Assembly (NCBI RefSeq): GCF_002128405.1
Contig: NZ_NETJ01000008.1
Span: 1 to 64,000 of the forward strand
Direction of reading: 5' to 3'
From: Gottfriedia solisilvae
Lineage (GTDB): Bacteria > Bacillota > Bacilli > Bacillales > Bacillaceae_G
DNA: 64,000 bases
Shown one piece after another: positions 10,263 to 19,352 of the stretch. The position numbers and the translations under genes are program-made. The stretch's first letter is position 1. Each line of letters opens with the position of its first letter. Below the pieces are notes generated by a model. That model saw only the letters and a list, made by a program, of their open reading frames with translations, had not been told where the DNA came from and made no database searches.

Positions 10263-10859
10263 ATGACAATTTTAAATACAATCAAAAATAGAAGAACAGT
10301 TAGAGATACAAAAAAGGACCCAATTTCTGAAGAGATTTTGATGGAACTTTTGGAAGTAGCATCTTATGCTCCTTTTCATAGTAAAGAAGAGCCTTGGCAA
10401 TTTATCATGATTTCAGAAGAAAATGAAAAAGAATTTTATGCTTCAAAAATCGTAGATAGTTATGAAAGAATGGAGTTAACAGAAACATATACTGTTGAAA
10501 AAATAAAAAAATCTGTTGAGTTTTTTAAATCATATATTATTGATACGCCTATGCATTTGATTATAACAACAGATCATACAGAAAATGAAAAAAAGAATTT
10601 GGAAGCTATTGGTGCAACTTGTTCATTTGTTCAAAATTTACAATTAGCTGCTTGGGAAAAAAATATTGGAATGGTTTGGCGTACAAACCCATATATTTTT
10701 GATCAACAATTTTATAAAGAAATGGGTATCCCAGTAAACAGAAAAATATTGGGCGCACTTCATATCGGTTATATTAATACAATGCCAAAAGTGTCTAAAA
10801 AACGAAAAAATCCTAGGGAATGGACGACAAAACTAGGCCAAAACATTACACTTTCATAA
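10263..10859 (+). CDS. Nitroreductase-family FMN oxidoreductase
   Basis: A 198-residue nitroreductase-fold protein: NRRTVRDTKKDPIS near residues 9-22 (FMN phosphate-binding Arg residues), ASYAPFHSKEEPWQF near 33-47, and the GATCSFVQNLQLAAWEKNIG helix near 120. It likely reduces quinones, nitro compounds or flavin with NAD(P)H; the substrate cannot be read. AAGGAG at 10245-10250 is 12 bases from the ATG, slightly long. The Fur box suggests induction under iron limitation, when flavin reduction can help ferric-siderophore reduction; that role is inference. Confidence 0.85.
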   Translation: MTILNTIKNRRTVRDTKKDPISEEILMELLEVASYAPFHSKEEPWQFIMISEENEKEFYASKIVDSYERMELTETYTVEKIKKSVEFFKSYIIDTPMHLIITTDHTENEKKNLEAIGATCSFVQNLQLAAWEKNIGMVWRTNPYIFDQQFYKEMGIPVNRKILGALHIGYINTMPKVSKKRKNPREWTTKLGQNITLS

Positions 10860-10907
10860 TAAAAAAGAGAGACTGAATCTTTTAATACGTTTTCGTAATT
10901 CAATAAT

Positions 10908-10955
10908 AAAAGGGAGCAAATTAACACGGTATGTTAATTTGCTCCCTTTTTATAT
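10908..10955. terminator. Bidirectional terminator between nitroreductase and ABC-F genes
   Basis: A stem of about 18 bp (10909-10926 with 10932-10950) around a five-base loop, T run on the plus side and T-rich sequence on the minus side, between convergent genes. Confidence 0.85.
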
Positions 10956-10981
10956 GTTTATCTTAATAAAAGAAACTCTTA

Positions 10982-12538
10982 TTAAAATACTTTCGTAGTC
11001 CAGTTTTCACCATTCCATACGTCTGTTACTAGACCTTGGTAAAATTCTGGTTCGTGACAGATAATTAAAATGCTACCTTTATATTCTTTCAGTGCTCGTT
11101 TTAATTCTTCTTTTGCATCTACGTCTAAGTGGTTAGTCGGCTCATCTAGTACAAGTAAGTTTGATTCATTATTCATTAATTTACATAAACGAACTTTGGC
11201 TTTTTCTCCACCACTTAATACAGATACTTTACTTTCGATATGTTTTGTTGTTAAACCACATCTCGCAAGAGCAGCACGAACTTCGTATTGTGTAAATGAA
11301 GGGAATTCATCCCAAACTTCATCAATACATGTTTTATTGTTATCACTTTTTACTTCTTGTTCAAAGTATCCAATATGAAGGAATTCTCCGCGTTCAACTT
11401 CACCTGAAATTGGTTTAATATCACCAAGTAAGCTACGCATTAAAGTTGTTTTACCGATACCATTCGCACCAACTAAAGCGACTTTTTGACCGCGCTCCAT
11501 TCGAAGGTTTAATGGTTGTGAAAGTGGTTCGTCATAACCAATAACAAGGTTTTTAGCTTCAAATATTAGTTTTCCAGAAGTACGAGCTGGTTTGAAGTCA
11601 AACTCTGGTTTTGGCTTTTCCCTTGCAAGCTCGATAATGTCCATTTTATCAAGTTTCTTTTGGCGAGACATTGCCATGTTACGAGTAGAAACACGAGCTT
11701 TATTTCGAGCAACAAAGTCTTTCAGCTCCGATATTTCTTGCTGTTGACGTTTGAATGCTGATTCTAATTGAGATTTTTTCATTTCATAAATGCCCATGAA
11801 ATTATCGTAATCGCCAACATAACGATTTAATTCTTGATTTTCCATATGATAAATTAAATTAATTACACTATTTAAGAATGGAATATCATGTGAAATTAGG
11901 ATAAATGCATTTTCATACTCATTTAAATAACGTTTTAACCACCCTATATGTTGTTCATCTAGATAGTTCGTAGGCTCATCAAGTAATAAAATATCAGGTT
12001 TTTCTAATAGAAGTTTGGCAAGAAGAACTTTAGTTCTTTGACCACCAGATAATTCATTTACATCTCGTTCAAGACCAATATCCTCTAAACCAAGACCACG
12101 AGCAATTTCTTCTACTTTTGCATCGATAATATAGAAATCATTATTTGTTAATGTATCTTGTAGAATTCCAACGTCTTCAAGCATCTTCTCCATTTCGTCA
12201 GGAGTAGCATCAGCCATTTTTACATAAAGTTCATTGATTTCGTTTTCCATATCAAACATATATTGAAATGCACTATTTAATACATCGCGAATCGTCATAC
12301 CTTGTTGTAAAACAGCATGTTGATCTAAATAACCAACACGAACTTTTTTAGACCATTCAACTTTACCTTCATCAGGTTGAAGTTTTCCTGTTACAATATT
12401 CATGAAAGTTGATTTACCTTCACCATTAGCACCGATTAGACCGATATGTTCTCCCTTTAATAATCGGAAAGAAACATCATTAAATATTGCACGATCACCA
12501 AAGCCGTGGCTTAAGTTTTTTACAGTTAATATACTCAT
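10982..12538 (-). CDS. yfmM: ABC-F ATPase (YfmM type)
   Basis: Soluble protein with two ABC domains and no membrane part. Domain 1 has Walker A GANGEGKST at 36-44, LSGGQ and LLLDEPTNYLD; domain 2 has GANGIGKTT, LSGGEKAKVRL and LVLDEPTNHLD. The helical P-site tRNA-interaction linker between them carries charged coiled-coil sequence. ABC-F proteins act on the ribosome E site to rescue stalled translation or protect against antibiotics. The length of 518 residues and the MSILTVKNLSHGFGDRAIF start match my memory of B. subtilis YfmM; the YkpA/YbiT group is the alternative. Monocistronic. Confidence 0.88.
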   Translation of the reverse strand: MSILTVKNLSHGFGDRAIFNDVSFRLLKGEHIGLIGANGEGKSTFMNIVTGKLQPDEGKVEWSKKVRVGYLDQHAVLQQGMTIRDVLNSAFQYMFDMENEINELYVKMADATPDEMEKMLEDVGILQDTLTNNDFYIIDAKVEEIARGLGLEDIGLERDVNELSGGQRTKVLLAKLLLEKPDILLLDEPTNYLDEQHIGWLKRYLNEYENAFILISHDIPFLNSVINLIYHMENQELNRYVGDYDNFMGIYEMKKSQLESAFKRQQQEISELKDFVARNKARVSTRNMAMSRQKKLDKMDIIELAREKPKPEFDFKPARTSGKLIFEAKNLVIGYDEPLSQPLNLRMERGQKVALVGANGIGKTTLMRSLLGDIKPISGEVERGEFLHIGYFEQEVKSDNNKTCIDEVWDEFPSFTQYEVRAALARCGLTTKHIESKVSVLSGGEKAKVRLCKLMNNESNLLVLDEPTNHLDVDAKEELKRALKEYKGSILIICHEPEFYQGLVTDVWNGENWTTKVF

Positions 12539-12814
12539 TAATCTACACCTTTTCTATTTTTTTCGTTATATTAAAATGTTCTTTTTAGAACGTAATTTAA
12601 ACAGTCACTTACTAATTATAGTCTGCAACTAGGTAAGTGTTCAATGGTAAATTAATGTGCTGACAGAAAAGAAGGGATTGTATGATGAAGTAAGGAAAAT
12701 TCAGTCATGACTTATTACAAAAGCGACTTTATGAAAACATGTGAAAAAAAGGAATACTTAAATCTTAATTGAATAACCATATGTTAGTTATTGAAAGTTT
12801 AGAGGTGGGAAAAA

Positions 12815-13432
12815 GTGAGGAAAATCACTTATATATTATTAGTAGTCATTTTTTTAGTAAGTTGCAAAAAAGATGAAACTCTAATTCTTATAAAAGAAAA
12901 AAAGAGTATTTTGGAAAATTATAAAATGACCAAATCTGAAATGAATACACTTAATATGCTTGGGGAGAGTAGTGAAAAATTAGCGATTTATAAATTGAAA
13001 CTAGATGATTATACAGATATACAGTCATTGGAAGCAAAAATTAAAGTGTATTCTAAAGGTAAATTAGTGCATACAATAGGTGGTATTGCAATCACTATTC
13101 TAAAAGATAATGATAAAACTTACTATCTTACATTTAAACGTCAACTTCAGCATGAAACGAAAAATACATATGAATGGGACATCATTTTTGCAAATAGAAA
13201 TGGGCATAGTATGGGTCAAACATTATATAAACAACCAGACCAAACTAAAATGTCATTTTTTGAACAAATTGAAGGGAAACATGAAATAGTAAAAGGAGAA
13301 GAAATGGCACTTGGAGCATTTGTGGAAGGAAATGATTCGATGGAATCAGTTAGTATTCTTCCTGATTTAAAAGATAATGAAAGACTATTTAAAAATAAAT
13401 ATGTATACTTATTATGTCTGGAAGCTAAATAA
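12815..13432 (+). CDS. Putative lipoprotein, function unknown
   Basis: 205 residues with a short signal peptide and lipobox LVSC, so lipidation at about Cys17 and attachment outside the cytoplasmic membrane are likely. The mature part is mixed alpha/beta, Lys-rich, without cysteine pairs or a family I recognise. GTG start at 12815 has AGAGGTGGG upstream. It lies 81 bases before the yvbH-like gene on the same strand; a shared transcript is possible. Confidence 0.7.
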   Translation: MRKITYILLVVIFLVSCKKDETLILIKEKKSILENYKMTKSEMNTLNMLGESSEKLAIYKLKLDDYTDIQSLEAKIKVYSKGKLVHTIGGIAITILKDNDKTYYLTFKRQLQHETKNTYEWDIIFANRNGHSMGQTLYKQPDQTKMSFFEQIEGKHEIVKGEEMALGAFVEGNDSMESVSILPDLKDNERLFKNKYVYLLCLEAK

Positions 13433-13513
13433 AGTAATTAAGGTAAGGATAGCGGAGAAGAAAAAACTCATTCTCCCAAATCCACTAAAATTACCCTTTG
13501 AGGAGGAATTTAC

Positions 13514-14128
13514 ATGTTTGGTAAAGTTGCAGCAGATATGCTTGGATTAAGTGATGTAGGTAGTGTCATCGAGCCAAAAAACTATGACAAGGTCGATTCT
13601 GATGATTACGTAATGCATGAAGATGATGAGAGGATCTATTTTTTAATTAAATCAAAAACAGATGAGTACTGTTTCACAAATAAAGCATTAATTCATTTAG
13701 ACGGAACTAGTGCCATCAGTAAAAAACGTACACTTCATCGATATAATTATCATACTTATAAAATTTCTCAAGTTGTTCTAGAAACTGCGGGTACAATCGA
13801 TTTGGATGTTGAAATTAAATTCAATATCGGTGGTAAAGAATTCTCGATTGATGTACATAAAAAACATATTGAAGAGTTAAAAGATTTATATAAAGCATTA
13901 TTAATGATCGCTGAGATTTGTCATGAAAACGAAATTAAACTAGGCTTTGCTAAGGAAAGTATTGAATTAGCATCTACAACTCTAAGTCGTGTTTCAAGTA
14001 ATGAAAATAGTGTTGTAAATAATTTTAAAGAAATTAACGAAGCGGCATTTGAGTGGTTAATGAAATCAAGAGAACAATACAAAGTCAAAGATTTTGGTTA
14101 TGTTTTTGAGAAGTATATTAATAACTAA
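13514..14128 (+). CDS. Bacterial PH-domain protein of the YvbH type
   Basis: 204 residues, cytoplasmic. Residues about 1-125 fit the bacterial PH fold (bPH_1): DERIYFLIKSKTDEYCFTNKALIHLDGTSAISKKRT, then beta strands and a helix. The C-terminal part, about 140-204, resembles the YvbH oligomerisation extension with AAFEWLMKSREQYK. B. subtilis YvbH has the same length. Molecular role unknown. ATG has GAGGAGG upstream and a terminator follows. Confidence 0.78.
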   Translation: MFGKVAADMLGLSDVGSVIEPKNYDKVDSDDYVMHEDDERIYFLIKSKTDEYCFTNKALIHLDGTSAISKKRTLHRYNYHTYKISQVVLETAGTIDLDVEIKFNIGGKEFSIDVHKKHIEELKDLYKALLMIAEICHENEIKLGFAKESIELASTTLSRVSSNENSVVNNFKEINEAAFEWLMKSREQYKVKDFGYVFEKYINN

Positions 14129-14195
14129 AAAAAAGAATCTACAAATAATGTTCCGTGTTCCTTTTGCTGGAAGAAAACAATAAAATTACACGTAT

Positions 14196-14238
14196 AAAGA
14201 CAACTAATTAGAACGGATAATTAGTTGTCTTTATTTAT
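14196..14238 (+). terminator. Terminator of the YvbH-like gene
   Basis: A perfect 15-bp stem (14196-14210 with 14218-14232), seven-base loop, then a T-rich stretch. Confidence 0.8.
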
Positions 14239-14286
14239 TGATATATAAACTTTTTCTAACGTACTAAATTAATTTGTAACTAAATA

Positions 14287-14338
14287 AAAAGGCGGCTTCA
14301 TGTCAAATTGACTTTTAAGACATGAAGCGGCCTTTTTT
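14287..14338. terminator. Terminator, likely bidirectional, serving the minus-strand pair
   Basis: An 18-bp stem with one G-G mismatch (14287-14304 with 14319-14336) and T runs on both sides, between convergent genes. Confidence 0.75.
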
Positions 14339-14362
14339 ATTGAATTAGTTTTCATCTGCTTA

Positions 14363-14809
14363 TTAGGAAAACAAATTGCCATAACGATCTTTAATTTCCG
14401 CTTGCGGACATCTTTTTTTGAGCTCTCTTAAAAATAGCTTTTCATCCTTCGGGAGTGATAATAATGCGAATTCAAATTTTTTATAATCGATTTTCACACG
14501 TTTAAATGTCCAAGCTGGAGATGACATAGGATTTAATGAAAATCCAACTTTTTTGATTTCTTGAAAAGGAATCTTTATTTTTATAAAGCCAAAAATTGAA
14601 ATAAATTCAGTATCCGAAAATTCATGGTATGAATGAAATAACGCCCAAACTAGTACGATAATGATTGGTGAAATGAGAATAAAAATAACGATGCTCATTA
14701 TTTGACCTTCACCTTCAATGAAGCTTCCTATTGGAACGAGGAAAATAATTGGGATTAAACAAAGGATGAGTGCGGCTAAAAAAGGGTTTTTCTTTATCTG
14801 AAATTTCAT
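14363..14809 (-). CDS. Two-TM membrane protein with bPH_4-type PH-like domain
   Basis: 148 residues: two hydrophobic helices at about 10-30 and 38-60, then a cytoplasmic domain with SDTEFISIFGFIKIKIPFQEIKKV and SLPKDEKLFLRELKKRCPQ, which fit the YyaB-like bacterial PH family (bPH_4). Function unknown. It starts 15 bases after the DinB-like gene on the same strand, so the two are probably an operon. AAGGTG precedes the ATG. Confidence 0.72.
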   Translation of the reverse strand: MKFQIKKNPFLAALILCLIPIIFLVPIGSFIEGEGQIMSIVIFILISPIIIVLVWALFHSYHEFSDTEFISIFGFIKIKIPFQEIKKVGFSLNPMSSPAWTFKRVKIDYKKFEFALLSLPKDEKLFLRELKKRCPQAEIKDRYGNLFS

Positions 14810-14824
14810 TTTTACACCTTATTT

Positions 14825-15259
14825 CTAATCAAATATTTGTTTTAAATGATGCTTTAAGTGCTCTACATAATCCGTAAATAACCATTCAAATGTGACTTTC
14901 TCATTTTCACTGACGGTAAATTGTAAAGCCAATTTTTCGGTGGCTACGTTTTTCATTGTTTTTACAATTCGTTGGTTTAAGGTAATCCAAAGAGTTAACA
15001 CTTCATCTATCGTATAGCAATGTTGATAGTCGTTACACTCGACCCAATGATTTTGTTTGTATAGTTCAAGTTCTATATCTTCATTTGAATAAAGTCTGTC
15101 AATAAATCTTTTATGGTTTATTGTAGCAGAGTCGCATAAATGTCCGAGAATTTCTTTTTTAGACCATTTTGAAGGATTTGGTTTATAGTCTGGATTAGGG
15201 AGAGCTAAAATATCTTGTGGAACGGTTTGAATAAGTCGTTCTAATTCACTAGTAATCAT
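14825..15259 (-). CDS. DinB-like four-helix protein (DinB_2 family)
   Basis: About 144 residues with the DinB-like pattern: KPNPSKWSKKEILGHLCDSATINHKRFIDRL near the start (first metal His), and a C-terminal DYVEHLKHHLKQI helix giving the other two His. Many members are thiol-dependent metal transferases or of unknown role. ATG at 15259 is chosen; a TTG at 15271 would touch the AGGAG ribosome site directly, though it leaves the ATG with a 12-base spacer. First gene of the minus-strand pair. Confidence 0.75.
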   Translation of the reverse strand: MITSELERLIQTVPQDILALPNPDYKPNPSKWSKKEILGHLCDSATINHKRFIDRLYSNEDIELELYKQNHWVECNDYQHCYTIDEVLTLWITLNQRIVKTMKNVATEKLALQFTVSENEKVTFEWLFTDYVEHLKHHLKQIFD

Positions 15260-15383
15260 TCCAAGAATCAACTCCTAAATCTAATGATTTATGTAATGCA
15301 TATGTATGAACATTTTTCATTATGTGTCCTTAGACAAGCAGTATATGAATAGTTTAATAATAGGACAATCTTGGAGGTGGAAG

Positions 15384-15656
15384 ATGTTTGTTTTTCTACT
15401 GTATGTGGGATTACTAATAGGGTTATTAATCGTTTACAAAGAGGCAATTAAAAGGGATGTAAATAATTTAGGGTTTCAAATGATCGGATATTATGTAGTA
15501 TCTTCATTACCATTTCGATTGTTTTGGCTACCAATTCCATTTGGATTCTTAATTTGTCTATACTTTTTATCAAGACCGTCGCTTCGATATAAGAAGCAAA
15601 AACAGCTTGCTAGTTTATTAGGATTTATTTTCTTTATCGTAGATGCTGTATTCTAA
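15384..15656 (+). CDS. Small integral membrane protein, unknown
   Basis: 90 residues with three hydrophobic helices (MFVFLLYVGLLIGLLIVY, then around residues 35-60 and 75-90), basic loops between. The ATG at 15384 has GGAGGTGG at ideal distance; a frame from 15306 exists but lacks a ribosome site. No family recognised. The stop codon lies in the left arm of its terminator. Confidence 0.65.
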   Translation: MFVFLLYVGLLIGLLIVYKEAIKRDVNNLGFQMIGYYVVSSLPFRLFWLPIPFGFLICLYFLSRPSLRYKKQKQLASLLGFIFFIVDAVF

Positions 15657-15688
15657 GTGAAATCTTCATTTAGAATACAGCTTTTTTA
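15645..15688 (+). terminator. Terminator overlapping the stop of the small membrane protein gene
   Basis: A perfect 12-bp stem (15645-15656 with 15670-15681), then six T. The left arm encodes the last residues and stop. Confidence 0.8.
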
Positions 15689-15730
15689 GTTTAATTATTT
15701 GGCTATAAACATTGTTGCTCTTAACAGAAC

Positions 15731-16660
15731 CTATTGTTTAGCAATCTTCAATGCTTTCTCAGTGTTAGCGAAATGCAGTTTTGTAAAGCTTCTTAATGCT
15801 TCAAAGCCTTTTGCACGAATGAATTTTGCAGCTGCTTGGTCAACCTTTGCTCCTGCGCCTTTAGGTAATGTCATGCCAGCTTTTTCACTTAAGAGATCCA
15901 TTTGTTGTAAAAAAGAATAACGTGCAAGAATAGAGGAAACAGCAACAGATAAATGAATACCTTCTGCTTTTGTTGCAAATTGAACCTTGTCTCGAATCAC
16001 TTCTTTTGTCCCTTTTAAATATCCAAAATATAAGTTAGGTGGCGTAAATTGGTCTATCAATATAGCATCAAAATGCTTGCCTTCTAATTTACTAATCATA
16101 TTTCTAATTGCTTGATTATGTAAAATAGCTTTTAGTTTATTCATATTGTAGCCTTTTTCTTGCATCTCATTGTATTTTTCATTGTGCAAAACTAAAAGAC
16201 TATAAGTGACAACAGAAGTTATTTTTTTTGCAATTTTGCAAATCTCTTCATCATTTAGTTCTTTGGAATCCTTTACCCCAAGCTCCTTTAGTAACTCGAA
16301 TTGGCTAGGCTCTACGAAGGAAGCTACAACTGTCATTGGTCCAAAAAAATCTCCTGTGCCAACTTCATCACTACCGATTACAGCTAGGCTTGAAAAGTTA
16401 CTCGGTAAATTATGTTGATTCGAAGGCATTTTTTTAGCCGCTTTTGGAACTGCTGATTTGCCTTCCCATTTAGTTATTTCCGTCTCGCAATTTGAACCTT
16501 GGAACATAACTTTTCCAGATTTATAGGCTGTAATTGTGCAACCATTAGATTTTGCTAAAAAAACACCACCCTGTGGTACTTTTGGTTGAATACCATCTTT
16601 GTAATGATCTTGCATCTTTAATAGAGTTTCTCCTGAAACTGTAAGGACAGTGTTTGTCAT
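15731..16660 (-). CDS. rnhC: Ribonuclease HIII
   Basis: Degrades RNA in RNA-DNA hybrids. Residues 1 to about 85 are the TBP-like substrate-binding domain of RNase HIII; the catalytic domain begins at GSDEVGTGDFFGP with the acidic residues D98 and E99, and a third Asp in LIDQF near 202. 309 residues is typical. ATG follows AAAAAGGAG. Divergent from zapA, as in other bacilli. No pheST upstream here. Confidence 0.95.
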   Translation of the reverse strand: MTNTVLTVSGETLLKMQDHYKDGIQPKVPQGGVFLAKSNGCTITAYKSGKVMFQGSNCETEITKWEGKSAVPKAAKKMPSNQHNLPSNFSSLAVIGSDEVGTGDFFGPMTVVASFVEPSQFELLKELGVKDSKELNDEEICKIAKKITSVVTYSLLVLHNEKYNEMQEKGYNMNKLKAILHNQAIRNMISKLEGKHFDAILIDQFTPPNLYFGYLKGTKEVIRDKVQFATKAEGIHLSVAVSSILARYSFLQQMDLLSEKAGMTLPKGAGAKVDQAAAKFIRAKGFEALRSFTKLHFANTEKALKIAKQ

Positions 16661-16760
16661 ATATTTCTCCTTTTTCTTCTAATATTGTCAAAACTTTCAC
16701 TTGCACATCAGTTCATGTTATAGTTTAAGTTAGAATGTTTAACTGAATGGAGGTAAGAAG

Positions 16761-17042
16761 TTGTCCAATTCTTCATCAAAACAAAAACTTAATGTAACTA
16801 TTTATGGGCAACAATATTTAATTACTGGTGACGAATCAACAGAACATATCCGTCATGTTGCCTCAATTGTAGATGAAAAAATGAAAGAAATAAATCATAA
16901 AAATCCATTTTTGGATACAAATAAATTAGCTGTATTAACAGCAGTTAATATAGTAAGTGATTATGTTAAATTAAGAGAAAGAGTGGAACAGCTCGAAACA
17001 TTACTTAAAGAAGCTAAAAGTGAGAAGGAAAACAATGATTGA
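16761..17042 (+). CDS. zapA: Cell-division protein ZapA
   Basis: 93-residue FtsZ-associated protein that promotes Z-ring bundling. N-terminal [13 protein letters not shown] strand segment, [17 protein letters not shown] helix, and a C-terminal coiled coil ([22 protein letters not shown]) for oligomerisation. TTG start at 16761 is preceded by GGAGGTAAG. The end overlaps the cvpA start. Confidence 0.92.
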   Translation: MSNSSSKQKLNVTIYGQQYLITGDESTEHIRHVASIVDEKMKEINHKNPFLDTNKLAVLTAVNIVSDYVKLRERVEQLETLLKEAKSEKENND

Positions 17043-17562
17043 TATTATTTTGATTGTATTATTAATACTCGGCTTATTTACAGGCTGGAGAAGAGGATTT
17101 ATTAGTAGTCTAATTAGACTATTAGGTTTTTTATTATCTTTATACATAGCATATCATTATTACGAGCAGACTGCTATCACACTGAAAAAATTATTTCCTA
17201 TTAATATAACTAGTAACCAAATTGTTAATTTTGAACAGTTCATATATGAAATTGTTGCGTTTGCTTTACTGTTTATTGGCACTCGTTTAGTGATATCTTT
17301 CTTAGGTTCATTATTAAATGGGGTATTCCAATTACCATTGTTAAAACAAGTAAATTCTCTATTGGGCGGTATTTTAGGCTTAATCGAAGTCTATTTATTT
17401 TCAGTACTAGCACTTTTTATTGCGCTCATTGTGCCGATTGAAGCGCTACATACTTTATTACACAATTCAAAGATAGCTTATTTTATCGTTCAAAATACAC
17501 CATTTGTTTCTACACAACTAATGGAACTTTGGAATGGGATGTCAAATACGATGATCTATTAA
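17035..17562 (+). CDS. CvpA-family membrane protein
   Basis: 175 residues with four hydrophobic segments: [25 protein letters not shown] at the N-terminus, then around 20-40, 60-95 and 115-145. CvpA proteins are linked to colicin V production in E. coli and to envelope integrity elsewhere; the B. subtilis equivalent is YshB. ATG at 17035 overlaps the zapA stop by 8 bases and has AGAAGGA upstream; a GTG five codons earlier is less likely. Confidence 0.88.
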   Translation: MIDIILIVLLILGLFTGWRRGFISSLIRLLGFLLSLYIAYHYYEQTAITLKKLFPINITSNQIVNFEQFIYEIVAFALLFIGTRLVISFLGSLLNGVFQLPLLKQVNSLLGGILGLIEVYLFSVLALFIALIVPIEALHTLLHNSKIAYFIVQNTPFVSTQLMELWNGMSNTMIY

Positions 17563-17615
17563 ATGAATGAAGATAGTAGTTTAGATTGGATTAAAAAATT
17601 AAGTAGGTGAATGTG

Positions 17616-19340
17616 ATGCACAAAAAACAACTAATAAAGTTATTAGAACAAATTGCAACTTATTTAGAATTAAAAGGTGAAAATGCCTTTAAAATATCAG
17701 CTTTCCGTAAAGCGGCAAATGCTTTAGAAACAGATGAAAGAAGCTTAGAACAAATAGATGATTTTACAGCGATAAAAGGAATTGGAAAAGGAACATCAGC
17801 AGTTATTGAAGAGTACATAAAAACTGGAAAAAGCACAGTACTAGATGAGCTACAAGAATCACTTCCAAAAACATTATTACCATTATTAAAACTGCCAGGA
17901 TTAGGTGGGAAAAAAGTAGCCAAGCTTTATCAAGAGTTGAAGATTGAAAGCATGGATCAATTAAAGGAAGCTTGTATCAATGGAAAGCTTCAAGGTCTTG
18001 CTGGCTTCGGGAAAAAAACAGAAAAAAATATTTTAGACTCAATTGAAGAGTTTGGAAAACAACCTGAAAGATTGCCACTAGCAGATGTACTACCAATCGC
18101 AGATAAAATTGAAGCATACTTATCAAAGATGAACGATGTAGACAAATTCTCTCGTGCTGGTAGCTTACGAAGAGTTCGTGAGACTGTGAAGGACTTGGAT
18201 TTCATTATTGCTTCAAATCATCCAGAAAGCGTAAGAGAACAATTATTAACGATGCCGGAAATTGTTCGCGTTATAGCAGGGGGAGATACAAAAGTATCTC
18301 TTGTCTTAAAAGGAATTGAATATGAAATTTCAGTTGATTTTCGAATCATTCAACCAAAAGAGTTTGCTACAACATTACATCATTTTACTGGATCAAAGGA
18401 TCATAATGTTGCAATGCGTCAATTAGCAAAAGAGCGCGATGAAAAAATAAGTGAGTATGGTGTTGAAGACGTAAACACTGGAGAAGTTCTGACATTCGAG
18501 AATGAAGAAGACTTCTACGCTCACTTTAATTTACCGTGTTTTCCACCAGAAATTAGAGAAGATGGTAAAGAGGTTGCAAATTTCACAACAGACTATCCTT
18601 TAATTAAATTAGAAGATATCAAATCAGATATTCATATGCACTCTACTTGGAGTGACGGTGGTTTTTCAATTGAGGAAATGGCTGAAGCTTGTAGAGCAAA
18701 AGGCTATAAATATATCGCAATTACGGACCATTCTCAATATTTAAAAGTTGCGAATGGATTAACACCGGAGCGCCTTTGGAAACAAAAGGAAGAGATTCAG
18801 CGTTTAAATGAAAAATACACTGATTTTACAATTCTTCATGGTGTTGAAATGGACATTTTACCTGACGGATCTTTAGATTACGAGGATGATGTATTGCGCT
18901 CAATGGATTTCGTCATCGCTTCTATTCACTCAAGTTTTAGTCAAGATGAAGAAACGATCATGATGCGATTAAAAAATGCGATGAGAAATCCGTATGTTAG
19001 TATGATTGGACATCCAACTGGTAGAAAAATTGGCAGAAGAGCTGGTTATAAGGTGAATGCTGAAGAATTAATTTCGGTAGCAAAAGAAACAGGCACTATT
19101 TTGGAATTAAATGCGAATCCAAATCGCTTAGATTTAAATAAAGACATGTTAATGATGGCCAAGGAAGCTGGCGTTAAAATCTCTATTAATACAGATGCAC
19201 ATAACATCGATATGCTAGATCATATGACAATTGGGGTAAGCGCGGCCAAAAAAGCTTGGTTGAAAAAAGATAATATAGTAAATACATTTGAATTACATGA
19301 ACTATTGCGTTTAATCGAAGGAAAACGTAATCGTATGTAA
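17616..19340 (+). CDS. polX: DNA polymerase X with PHP domain
   Basis: Family X repair polymerase. Residues 1-85 hold the helix-hairpin-helix region (IKGIGKGTSAVIEEY), then LPLLKLPGLGGKK, the polymerase palm with GSLRR and DLDFIIAS, and from about 338 a PHP phosphoesterase domain (DIHMHSTWSDGG, AITDHSQYL, HGVEMDI, NTDAH). It fills gaps in base excision repair and has 3' exonuclease activity from PHP. ATG at 17616 sits five bases after TAGGTGA; GTG codons at 17607 and 17613 are alternatives. 12 bases before mutS2. Confidence 0.95.
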   Translation: MHKKQLIKLLEQIATYLELKGENAFKISAFRKAANALETDERSLEQIDDFTAIKGIGKGTSAVIEEYIKTGKSTVLDELQESLPKTLLPLLKLPGLGGKKVAKLYQELKIESMDQLKEACINGKLQGLAGFGKKTEKNILDSIEEFGKQPERLPLADVLPIADKIEAYLSKMNDVDKFSRAGSLRRVRETVKDLDFIIASNHPESVREQLLTMPEIVRVIAGGDTKVSLVLKGIEYEISVDFRIIQPKEFATTLHHFTGSKDHNVAMRQLAKERDEKISEYGVEDVNTGEVLTFENEEDFYAHFNLPCFPPEIREDGKEVANFTTDYPLIKLEDIKSDIHMHSTWSDGGFSIEEMAEACRAKGYKYIAITDHSQYLKVANGLTPERLWKQKEEIQRLNEKYTDFTILHGVEMDILPDGSLDYEDDVLRSMDFVIASIHSSFSQDEETIMMRLKNAMRNPYVSMIGHPTGRKIGRRAGYKVNAEELISVAKETGTILELNANPNRLDLNKDMLMMAKEAGVKISINTDAHNIDMLDHMTIGVSAAKKAWLKKDNIVNTFELHELLRLIEGKRNRM

Positions 19341-19352
19341 GGAGGTTACCTT

